A stretch of 13,341 nucleotides of DNA from JAEUMD01 sp964559355 (GTDB lineage: Bacteria > Pseudomonadota > Alphaproteobacteria > Rhizobiales > Hyphomicrobiaceae). This document shows positions 7,703-13,341 of the stretch, piece by piece. The DNA lies in assembly GCA_964559355.1 (NCBI GenBank), contig CAZLHQ010000087.1, positions 1 through 13,341 of the forward strand, given 5' to 3'. The translations under genes and the position numbers were made by a program. The notes beneath the pieces are model-generated. The model did no database searches and was not told the origin of the DNA. It saw only the letters and a program-made list of their open reading frames with translations. Numbering within the stretch: the stretch's first letter is position 1; each line of letters starts with the position of its first letter.

Positions 7703-8950
7703 TCAGCGGCTCGACACCGGCAGCGATGCAGGATGACGTGAGGAGGCCACCCGGTCTTGCGGGCGCAACGCCGTCTCGTAGGCCGCAAGCAGCCGCTTTG
7801 CTTCCTCATCCCATTTGAGAAGAGCCTTGGCGCGTATCTGTCCTTCACCGGCGAGTTGCCGGCTGAGCTCGGGCTCATCGATCAAGCGAGCAATCTTTGC
7901 CGCCAGATCCAAAGGCGAGTTCTCTGCGGCATAGAGCGCTGCGTCGCCTGCGATCTTGCGTCCTTCCATCAGATCGAATTGAACGAAGGGGATGCCGAGC
8001 GTCATGTACTCGAACGCCTTGTTCATCGAGATCTTGTCGTTATAGGTGTTCTTGGGATCGGGGATAACGCCAAGATCGAAGCTTGAAAGCGCTTCCAGCA
8101 GCGGCTCGCCGGAGAGAAATCCGGTGAAAGTGACATGATCGCCGAGCCCGCGCTCCGCCGTCATTTTCTGCAGGCCGGCAAGCTCGGTGCCAGAGCCGAC
8201 GATAACGCAACCGACATCATCACGCCGTTCGACCTTGACGAGCTGATGCATCGCTTCGACCAGCAGATCGACGCCATCCTGCGCACCCATGATACCGACG
8301 TAGCCGACCACATGCTTGCGCCCCTTGCGCAACTCGGTATTGGGCGCGACGCGCTTGAAGCGGCTGACATCGGGTATCGAGCGGACGATGAAGACGCGCT
8401 CAAGCGAAATGCCGCCGCGCTCAACCGCGATCTCCTTGAACGTCTCGTTGGTGGCAATCGAAACGTCGGCCGTCTTGAACGTCCAGCGCTCGAGCTTGAG
8501 CAGCAGCTTGTGGAAGAAGCCGCGCTTGTTGAACTTCGCCTCGAAAAGCTCGGGGTTGATATCGTGGTGATCGAAGACGAAGCGCTTGCCAAACAGATAT
8601 TTCCAAAAGCCAGCGACAAGAAACAGCAGGTCGGGCGGGTTGCACGCCTGTACGACATCGAAGCCGACTTTGAAGTGTGCTCGCACTGACAGCGCAAATT
8701 CCCAAGCCAGCGCCCAGGAGTATTCGACCAGATAGCCCAACGGCCCATCCGCTTCGAACGGCAGCGGGTGCCGGAAGATGTGGATGCCGTCCAGCACTTC
8801 ATAGGATCGCGTGTACTTGCCGCCGACCGGACAGACGACGCTCACCGTGTATCCGGCATCGCGTAGCGTGCGTGCCTCCTGCCAAACCCGGCGATCGAGA
8901 GGCACGGTCAGGTTCTCGACGATAATCAGAACGCTCGGCGTCTTCTTCAC
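7703..8950 (-). CDS. GT4 family glycosyltransferase (WbuB-like group)
   Basis: A 415-residue GT-B fold glycosyltransferase. The acceptor half carries VLIIVENLTVPLDRRVWQEA (7-26), then VSVVCP (36-41), NPPDLLF (104-110) and FDHHDINPELFEAKF (126-140), all typical of GT4 enzymes of capsule and exopolysaccharide loci. The donor half has VGYVGIMGAQDGVDLLVEA (215-233) and GVIPDPKNTYNDKISMNKAF followed by EYMTLGIPFV (294-323), where the Glu of FEYM is the conserved donor-site residue. The start is GTG with AGGAG 6 nt upstream, a convincing ribosome site. It stands alone on the - strand, tail-to-tail with the flippase gene, and probably belongs to the same repeat-unit pathway. The sugar is unknown. 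Confidence 0.92.
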   Translation of the reverse strand: MKKTPSVLIIVENLTVPLDRRVWQEARTLRDAGYTVSVVCPVGGKYTRSYEVLDGIHIFRHPLPFEADGPLGYLVEYSWALAWEFALSVRAHFKVGFDVVQACNPPDLLFLVAGFWKYLFGKRFVFDHHDINPELFEAKFNKRGFFHKLLLKLERWTFKTADVSIATNETFKEIAVERGGISLERVFIVRSIPDVSRFKRVAPNTELRKGRKHVVGYVGIMGAQDGVDLLVEAMHQLVKVERRDDVGCVIVGSGTELAGLQKMTAERGLGDHVTFTGFLSGEPLLEALSSFDLGVIPDPKNTYNDKISMNKAFEYMTLGIPFVQFDLMEGRKIAGDAALYAAENSPLDLAAKIARLIDEPELSRQLAGEGQIRAKALLKWDEEAKRLLAAYETALRPQDRVASSRHPASLPVSSR

Positions 8951-8996
8951 GCTCTACTCCTGCGCCGATCATGGCGCATGACGAATGGTTGGCCCA

Positions 8997-9012
8997 CGGC
9001 AGCCGGCTGCCG
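8997..9012. repeat. 16-bp perfect palindrome CGGCAGCCGGCTGCCG
   Basis: A gapless inverted repeat, which suits a dimeric DNA-binding protein better than an RNA hairpin. It lies about 46 bp before the GTG of the - strand GT4 gene. Its core CAGCCGGCTG recurs at 13129-13138 in the gap downstream of prfB. In GC-rich DNA such palindromes arise by chance fairly easily, so function is unproven. Confidence 0.35.
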
Positions 9013-9172
9013 GACCCGCACATCCTCGACGAAAAAGGTGAATGAACGCCCCAACGACTTGGTGGTGAAACTCACTGTGCGCGACCCGAATTGGAACACC
9101 GGCGCGCTTTTCGCTCCGATAGAACTGGCCTCGATCTTGCGTTGACAAGCCGTGCAAATTGCAGCTGTCTTG

Positions 9173-9187
9173 TTAACCAAGCCTTAA
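9173..9187 (+). promoter_or_regulatory. Perfect CtrA-type box (TTAA-N7-TTAA)
   Basis: TTAACCAAGCCTTAA, followed by C, matches both the TTAA-N7-TTAA and TTAAC-N6-TTAAC forms of the binding site of the alphaproteobacterial cell-cycle regulator CtrA. It lies 27 bp before the GTG of the 74-residue ORF and just downstream of the TTGACA hexamer, a place where binding would more likely repress that promoter than activate it. It could also act on the divergent GT4 gene. The motif match is direct; binding is inferred. Confidence 0.55.
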
Positions 9188-9214
9188 CCTGTTTTGCGTT
9201 TGGGAGAGTGCCGC

Positions 9215-9439
9215 GTGTACCGAATTCCCCGATCCCGGCCATGGCCGCCACAAATCGATCTTGGCACGTTGCGCGAGACGCTCGCCTACATGCATGACGA
9301 CATGGCGCGTGCACCGGGACTTGAGAAGTTGAGGGATGCGCTTGCCGTCGCCATGAAAGAAGCCGAGGCGGCAGACCGGCAGGCCCCGCCGCTTGTGCCA
9401 GGTCCACTTGCCGCGCGTTTCCTGCCGCGCTGGAAGTGA
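9215..9439 (+). CDS. Small conserved-looking hypothetical protein, 74 aa
   Basis: A 74-residue soluble protein with no membrane segment or signal peptide. It reads as a basic, Pro-rich start, a helical middle rich in Ala, Leu, Glu and Asp (LRETLAYMHDDMARAPGLEK, residues 19-38, then a helix to about 55), and a Pro-rich basic end finishing FLPRWK. I recall similar short proteins in rhizobial relatives but cannot name a family or function. I chose GTG 9215 because GGGAGA lies about 7 nt upstream; TTG 9194 in the same frame would add seven residues but would lie almost on the CtrA-type box. It is a single-gene unit, convergent with the RNA methyltransferase gene. Confidence 0.6.
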   Translation: MYRIPRSRPWPPQIDLGTLRETLAYMHDDMARAPGLEKLRDALAVAMKEAEAADRQAPPLVPGPLAARFLPRWK

Positions 9440-9445
9440 TCGCCA

Positions 9446-9471
9446 TCAACGTCGTGCGCGCTTGATGTTGA
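9446..9471. terminator. Weak stem-loop between convergent genes
   Basis: TCAACGTC (9446-9453) pairs with GATGTTGA (9464-9471) as an 8-bp stem with one G-U pair and a 10-nt GC-rich loop. It begins 7 nt after the stop of the 74-residue ORF and about 40 nt beyond the stop of the methyltransferase gene on the other strand. There is no T-run, so termination is only a guess from position. Confidence 0.28.
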
Positions 9472-9511
9472 CGAGCTGTGACGCCTCACTGGGACGCCAT
9501 ACTGTGCCACC

Positions 9512-10360
9512 TCAAAGCCGCAACTCACCGCCTCGCAACTGGTAGAGCACGAGCGCTGTTGCGACGGCCAGATTGAGGCTATCGAGGCGTCCAGCCATCG
9601 GGATCTTGATACGCTTTGTCGCCGCCGCGGTAAGCGTGTCGCTCAAACCCGGACCTTCGCTCCCCATCATCAGCAAGACCGGCCCCTTGAGGCGGGCCTG
9701 GCGAAAGTCTTCCTTGGCCGCCAGATGGGTTGCCGCCACCTCGCCCGACCACGCGCGCAACCAGGCGAGGAACGCATGCTGCTCTGTGCGCACCAGTGGC
9801 ACGGCGAAGATCGAGCCCATGGTGGCGCGCACGCATTCACGGCTCCACGGATCGCAGCAATTGCCAACCAAAATGACGCCCTTGGCGCCTACCGCATCGA
9901 CAGTGCGGATGATGGTGCCGAGGTTGCCGGGATCGCGCACCTCTTCCAACGCCAGCCATACATCGTCTTTGGCGAGATCTCGAGCGACCGGCAGATCCGC
10001 ATACCTGGAGCGGAACACGCCAAGCAGGGATTGCGGGTTGTCCTTGGAGGCGAGCTTGCCGAGCACGGCCTGGCTGACGGCCATCACATCGCCACCTGCG
10101 GCCGACACCCAGGCCGATAGCTCGCGGGCGACGCCACCATCGAGTACCGATGCGAGCGCCACGAGCACCTGCGGCATCCAGCCGTTCTCGCGCGCGGTCA
10201 TCAGGATCGAGGCGCCTTCGGCGACAAACAGTCCTGTCGCCTTTCTTTCCTTGCGCATATCGAGTGCACGGATCGCCTTGACGCGCTCGTTCTGCAGGCT
10301 CGTGACGAGGAGCGGAGCCGGGGCAGTCGGTGTGCGCGGACGTGAGTGATCGCGTGTCAT
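9512..10360 (-). CDS. TrmH/SpoU-family RNA 2'-O-ribose methyltransferase
   Basis: A 282-residue SPOUT-class methyltransferase that should use S-adenosylmethionine to methylate a ribose 2'-OH in rRNA or tRNA. The N-terminal substrate-binding domain (about 20-115) includes LFVAEGASIL (44-53). The knotted catalytic domain carries the three family motifs: DPGNLGTIIRTVDAVGA (143-159, with Asn146 and Arg152), LLMMGSEGPGLS (229-240, Glu235) and IPMAGRLDSLNLAVATALVL (253-272, Asn263). Length and order are normal for the RlmB/TrmH group; the exact RNA target cannot be told. Its ATG overlaps the TGA of the upstream methyltransferase gene (ATGA), so the two are very likely co-translated. Confidence 0.93.
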   Translation of the reverse strand: MTRDHSRPRTPTAPAPLLVTSLQNERVKAIRALDMRKERKATGLFVAEGASILMTARENGWMPQVLVALASVLDGGVARELSAWVSAAGGDVMAVSQAVLGKLASKDNPQSLLGVFRSRYADLPVARDLAKDDVWLALEEVRDPGNLGTIIRTVDAVGAKGVILVGNCCDPWSRECVRATMGSIFAVPLVRTEQHAFLAWLRAWSGEVAATHLAAKEDFRQARLKGPVLLMMGSEGPGLSDTLTAAATKRIKIPMAGRLDSLNLAVATALVLYQLRGGELRL

Positions 10361-11304
10361 GACGAGCGCTCGACGCGATTGGATGGGGTTGCGTTGTGAG
10401 CCGAAGTCCAGCGCGTAAAGAGCGATGTTGGCACGGCATGCCTGCCCGCCGCCTCGCGGATGATCAATTCGCCGACATCAAGCTGGCCCGCGCGAGCGCC
10501 TAGGACCTCCTCGACCAGTTGACCGAACGCCAACGTCGAAGCGCGAATGGCGTAGACCGTCAACACCAGTGCTGCATGACGCGGAGCCAACAGCTTCGCG
10601 CAGTCTTCCAGCAACGGTTTTAGGGACGTAAACAAATCCCAGGTTTCGCCTGCCGGGCCGCGCCCGAACTTCGGCGGATCGATGAGGATAATGTCGTAGA
10701 CTTTACCGCGCCGCACCTCGCGCGCGGTGAACTTTGCAGCATCATCGACGATCCAGCGCACCGGAGCATCCCCCAGGCCCGAAGCCGCTTGGTTCTCGCG
10801 CGCCCATTGGATCGCCTTCTTGGAGGCGTCGACGTGCGTCACCTCCGCGCCAGCCTTTGCCGCGAGCAGCGAGGCGGCACCAGTGTAGCCGAACAGGTTC
10901 AAGACACGCGGCCGTTCGAGCGGCGCTGTTCTGCGCAGGCTGGCGATAGTGTCGAGCATCCAATTCCAATGCGGCATCTGCTCGGGAAACAGCCCCACAT
11001 GCCAGAGGCCCTGCAGACGACAGGTCATGGTGACGCCGCCGATATCGATGGGCCAGTTTTCGCCAACCGGCTTGTCGATGCGCCAGCGGCCTTTCTCCTC
11101 CTCGTCGCCGGAAGCTGAGAAAACCGCATGTGCCTTGTCCCATGCAGCGCGCGGCAAACCGGGCGACCACAGCGCCTGCGCCTCCGGCCGGTCGAGCACG
11201 ACCGTGCCGAAGCGTTCGAGCTTGCGTCCATCACCGCTGTCGAGCAACGCATAATCGGCAAGGCCCGGCATTTCGATGATGGAGATGTGCTGGCGGGTGG
11301 TCAT
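10357..11304 (-). CDS. Class I SAM-dependent methyltransferase (PF10672/RlmI-like)
   Basis: A 315-residue Rossmann-fold methyltransferase of the Methyltrans_SAM type, related to rRNA cytosine methyltransferases such as RlmI but without a PUA domain. SAM-site motif I is RVLNLFGYTGAASLLAA (133-149); VTHVDASKKAIQWARENQ (155-172) gives the acidic ribose contact; motif IV is DIILIDPPKFGRG (204-216), with DPPKF as in RNA base methyltransferases. Residues 1-125, with WRIDKPVGENWPIDIGG and GLFPEQMPHWNW, match the substrate-side domain of this group. The frame is open up to 11526, but that part overlaps the OmpA-type gene and is low-complexity, so I chose ATG 11304, though only GAGCCG precedes it. It overlaps the TrmH-type gene by 4 nt. 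The target RNA is inferred, not shown. Confidence 0.86.
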   Translation of the reverse strand: MTTRQHISIIEMPGLADYALLDSGDGRKLERFGTVVLDRPEAQALWSPGLPRAAWDKAHAVFSASGDEEEKGRWRIDKPVGENWPIDIGGVTMTCRLQGLWHVGLFPEQMPHWNWMLDTIASLRRTAPLERPRVLNLFGYTGAASLLAAKAGAEVTHVDASKKAIQWARENQAASGLGDAPVRWIVDDAAKFTAREVRRGKVYDIILIDPPKFGRGPAGETWDLFTSLKPLLEDCAKLLAPRHAALVLTVYAIRASTLAFGQLVEEVLGARAGQLDVGELIIREAAGRHAVPTSLFTRWTSAHNATPSNRVERSS

Positions 11305-11437
11305 CGGCTCGGCATGGCGCTGGAACAACGGTGATGGTGCTGTGGAGGTGAGATCATTCGAAATCGGAGCCAGACGCAAGCATGCGGCCAGCGGAAGCAC
11401 CGCCCGCGATAATCCATCAGCGAATTCTGGAATGAGA

Positions 11438-12895
11438 TCAGCGCTGGCGCACGCTGAGTGCGGTTCGGCGGTTCTTGGCGCGCCCCTCCGCCGTGCCGTT
11501 GTCGGCCACTGCATGCTGCTCGCCATACCCCTCCGCGCTGACGCGTTCGGCAGTGATGCCGAGCCCTGCGAGCTCGTTCATGACGCGCTTGGCGCGATCA
11601 TCGGACAGCTTCAAGTTCATCGCCGGATCGCCCTGGTTGTCGGTATATCCGCCGATCTTGATCTGCGACGTCGGGAACGCCTTCATGATCTCGGCGACCG
11701 ATTCGACCTGCGAGCGCGATTCCGCAGTCAAATCGGACGAGCCGGTCTTGAAGTTCAGCCGGTCGAAGTCGAACCACAACCCCTTGTCGATCGGCCGCGA
11801 GGCGTCCTCGAGAAAGCCGATCAATTTGCTCTCGACGCCCTTCTCGGCAAGCTCGATGCTCTTGCCGGTCGGCAGCGCCAGGCTCATCAGGCCGCCAGCG
11901 CCGGGCTTCATGGCGGCAAGCAGGGACGCAGCCTTGGCTGCCGCCGGGGCCGCTACGGGTGCGGGCGCCGGTGCAGGTGCGGGAGCTGCGGCAGCGGGCT
12001 TGGGCGCTTCGACAGGTTTTGGCGGCGCAGGCTTGGGCGCTTCGGCGACCTTGGGCGCGGGCGCCTCGGCCTTTGACGCGACCGGAGCGGGAGGGGCAAC
12101 TGACGCCACCTTCGGGTTGCATTGGCTCAAGGCAAACACGATACCGGCCAGCACGGCGCCCGTAATCAACAGGCCGATGATGCTGCCGATGATCGAGGAT
12201 CCGGCACCGCGCTGCTCCTCGTGCTCGTGGTGCACCGTGGCCGGGGCGGCAGCTTGTGGCGCGCGCGCGACCGCCGGGGCTGAGTGAGCAGCTGCGACGA
12301 CAGGGGCCGCAGCTTGCGCTGCTGCTGCGCCAGCACTACCCATCAGCCCCATGGCGCCCGAAAGCGCACTCGGCAACGCGCTCATGATGCCGCTTTTCTC
12401 TTTGCCGAGCAGAGCGCCAAGTGCTGCCCCGGTGACGGAGCCGCCGAGCCGGTTGCCGAGCACGGCCAGAACCATCGGTCCGGCGAGGCTGAGCAGCGAG
12501 GATGCCGAGCCCGCATTCTTGAGGCCGGCGAGCGAGCCGAGCGCGCCGATGATGCCGCCCATGTTCTTGCCGAACAGCATGTTGAGCAGCGTCGAGGCGA
12601 CCGTGCCGACAGGACCGCTGGCCGCCGTCGGCGCCAACAGCGATCCAACCGACGACAGCACGCCGCCGCCCGAACCGAGCAAGCCGCCGATGGCTGGATT
12701 CTTGATCATAGAGATGACATTACCCATCAACCCGGCATCACCCGCGCCATTGGCCAACTGACCGAGCACCGCGGGAAACGCAGCGCCGAGCGCCTTTGAC
12801 ACTCCAGACTCGGTTTCACCCGTGGCCTTGGCCGCGTTGCGAAGAAAGTCGGGCGTCATAAGGCCCGACAGGAAATCAAGCGTACTCACCGACAT
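11438..12895 (-). CDS. DUF937-TM-OmpA C-terminal domain envelope protein
   Basis: A 485-residue protein with three parts. Residues about 5-185 are a Gly/Ala/Leu-rich DUF937 (YidB-like) region, beginning LDFLSGLMTPDFL. Next come an Ala-rich stretch, HHEHEEQRG (222-230) and one membrane helix (about 233-258, ending FALSQC). Then an Ala/Pro/Lys linker (about 262-322) leads to an OmpA peptidoglycan-binding domain (about 370-482) with WFDFDRLNFKTGSSDLT, IGGYTDNQGDPAMNLKLSDD (414-433) and RAKNRRTALSV. Asp419 and Arg434 have the 15-residue spacing of the diaminopimelate-binding pair in OmpA-type domains. With no signal peptide, the likely topology is DUF937 in the cytoplasm and OmpA domain in the periplasm. 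The start ATG 12895 has GGAG 8 nt upstream, separated by AAAAAAAC. Confidence 0.9.
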   Translation of the reverse strand: MSVSTLDFLSGLMTPDFLRNAAKATGETESGVSKALGAAFPAVLGQLANGAGDAGLMGNVISMIKNPAIGGLLGSGGGVLSSVGSLLAPTAASGPVGTVASTLLNMLFGKNMGGIIGALGSLAGLKNAGSASSLLSLAGPMVLAVLGNRLGGSVTGAALGALLGKEKSGIMSALPSALSGAMGLMGSAGAAAAQAAAPVVAAAHSAPAVARAPQAAAPATVHHEHEEQRGAGSSIIGSIIGLLITGAVLAGIVFALSQCNPKVASVAPPAPVASKAEAPAPKVAEAPKPAPPKPVEAPKPAAAAPAPAPAPAPVAAPAAAKAASLLAAMKPGAGGLMSLALPTGKSIELAEKGVESKLIGFLEDASRPIDKGLWFDFDRLNFKTGSSDLTAESRSQVESVAEIMKAFPTSQIKIGGYTDNQGDPAMNLKLSDDRAKRVMNELAGLGITAERVSAEGYGEQHAVADNGTAEGRAKNRRTALSVRQR

Positions 12896-13147
12896 GTTTT
12901 TTTCTCCAACTACACCGCACGATCCGCCGGGCGGGATACGGCCCTGCCGGCGCAAATTTCAAGGACCAGATTGCCCCACATCGCATCAAAGGAAAGACCG
13001 AGCCATTCCAGCGCCCAAGAAACTCTTAGCTGAGAAATACTGGCAATGCCCACGACGAAATTGCATCAGCAATGGACGATATGAATGCGCGCACCTGCCG
13101 TGCCCGCCGGGAGACACATCCCGCCGTTCAGCCGGCTGGGTTGGCAA
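12896..13147. promoter_or_regulatory. Intergenic region upstream of the OmpA-type gene and downstream of prfB
   Basis: This 252-bp gap lies between two - strand genes and shows no convincing coding frame. On the - strand TTGAAA (12957-12962) and GTATCC (12934-12939), 17 bp apart, could form a sigma-70-like promoter giving a leader of about 30 nt before ATG 12895. A 28-bp interrupted inverted repeat (12925-12952, outer arms CGCCGG/CCGGCG and inner GGG/CCC) covers the proposed -10. On the prfB side a stem-loop (13108-13123) and palindrome (13129-13138) are seen. Confidence 0.35.
13108..13138 (-). terminator. Hairpin and palindrome just after prfB
   Basis: CGGGA-GACACA-TCCCG (13108-13123) is a 5-bp stem with a 6-nt loop, and CAGCCGGCTG (13129-13138) is a gapless palindrome; both lie within 40 nt after the prfB stop on the - strand. 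No T-run follows, so if transcription ends here it is not by a standard intrinsic terminator. Confidence 0.25.
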
Positions 13148-13341
13148 TCAGGCGATGTCGTCGACGACGGCGTCGCCCGCATTGCCCTTGATGCGCTGCG
13201 CCAGGGACGCTTCCATGAACATGTCGATGTCGCCGTCCAGAACCGCGTCAGGGTTGGTACTGACGACCCCGGTTCGAAGATCCTTGACCATCTGGTAGGG
13301 CTGCAGCACGTAGGAGCGGATCTGGTGGCCCCAGCCGATGT
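13148..13341 (-). CDS. prfB: Peptide chain release factor 2, C-terminal part
   Basis: The last 63 complete codons of release factor 2, which reads UGA and UAA stop codons and frees the finished peptide from the ribosome. The sequence IGWGHQIRSYVLQPYQMVKD is diagnostic for RF2, followed by LRTG, STNP and VLDGDIDMFMEASLAQRIKG, then a short acidic tail ending VVDDIA. The RF2 form (GHQIRSYV with DLRT) separates it from RF1. The GGQ loop, the stop-codon recognition motif and the start, with any programmed frameshift site, lie beyond the right edge. Confidence 0.95.
   Translation of the reverse strand, partial: IGWGHQIRSYVLQPYQMVKDLRTGVVSTNPDAVLDGDIDMFMEASLAQRIKGNAGDAVVDDIA

Larger units (their letters stand above)
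8951..9214. promoter_or_regulatory. Divergent intergenic region before GT4 gene and 74-aa ORF
   Basis: This 264-bp gap separates a - strand GT4 gene from a + strand small ORF. It holds the GT4 ribosome site, a 16-bp perfect palindrome (8997-9012), a TTGACA hexamer (9142-9147) that could be a + strand -35 with CTGTCT 17 bp on as a poor -10, and the CtrA-type box at 9173-9187. A 77-codon - strand frame (8947-9180) spans most of it and ends in a GTGA overlap with the GT4 start, but it lacks a good start codon and family likeness, so I do not call it a gene. Confidence 0.45.

Noticed and set aside
8947..9180. 77-codon - strand frame ending in a GTGA overlap with the GT4 start
   Set aside because: The overlap looks like coupling, but the only long start is a TTG lying on the CtrA-type box, no ribosome site precedes it, the third-position GC looks lower than in the neighbouring genes, and the product resembles no family I know.
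9573..10349. + strand open frame of 258 codons opposite the TrmH-type gene
   Set aside because: It is a Ser/Arg/Ala-rich shadow; the - strand frame carries all three SPOUT motifs.
11305..11526. N-terminal extension of the class I methyltransferase frame to 11526
   Set aside because: It overlaps the 3' end of the OmpA-type gene, and the family-like sequence begins only after the Met at 11304.
11955..12060. Low-complexity GC-rich repeat-like DNA
   Set aside because: It simply encodes the Ala/Pro/Lys linker of the OmpA-type protein; it is not an array or a mobile element.
11276..12287. + strand frames opposite the OmpA-type gene, some Gly- or Ala-rich
   Set aside because: They mirror the Ala/Pro linker and OmpA domain of the - strand gene and show no domain of their own.
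1..13341. CRISPR arrays, tRNA or rRNA genes, insertion sequences, integrases, toxin-antitoxin or phage-defence genes
   Set aside because: I looked on both strands and saw no spaced direct repeats, tRNA-like cloverleaf, transposase or recombinase motif, or defence domain.

Overview
The window is high-GC bacterial DNA. Gene families, GTG starts and a TTAA-N7-TTAA box of the CtrA type point to an alphaproteobacterium, most likely of the Hyphomicrobiales (inferred, not proven). The first two thirds (about 1-8950) are the downstream part of a Wzx/Wzy-type exopolysaccharide or surface-polysaccharide locus. The last third (about 9200-13341) is ordinary chromosomal housekeeping DNA.

Polysaccharide region. 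On the + strand: the C-terminal part of a polyprenyl-phosphate hexose-1-phosphate transferase (to 1097), which starts the repeat unit on undecaprenyl phosphate; a Wzy/O-antigen-ligase-like polymerase (1239-2636); then a tight run of a GT2 transferase (4212-5210), a StrF-type GT2-like protein (5248-6111) and a Wzx-type flippase (6116-7591). Two single GT4 glycosyltransferase genes lie on the - strand between and after them (2752-3999 and 7703-8950), each tail-to-tail with its left neighbour. The logic is: initiator loads the first sugar, up to four transferases extend it, Wzx flips the lipid-linked unit, Wzy polymerises it in the periplasm. Export and chain-length proteins (Wza/Wzc type) are not here and would be expected to the left.

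Housekeeping region. A 74-residue unknown protein (9215-9439, +) has a perfect CtrA-type box just upstream. On the - strand follow a SpoU/TrmH-family RNA 2'-O-methyltransferase (9512-10360), a PF10672-type class I SAM methyltransferase (10357-11304) that overlaps it by ATGA, a DUF937-TM-OmpA protein (11438-12895), and the 3' end of prfB (13148-13341, running off the right edge).

The points most worth a second look are the CtrA-type boxes at 9173-9187 (perfect) and 4140-4154 (one mismatch, in the promoter region of the GT2-StrF-Wzx run), the DUF937-OmpA fusion, the StrF-like protein with HQD in place of a DxD motif, and a polymerase gene with no ribosome site of its own whose start lies 4 nt after a 31-codon ORF. 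No tRNA, rRNA, CRISPR, insertion sequence or integrase was seen, and no gene-free stretch exceeds about 265 bases.
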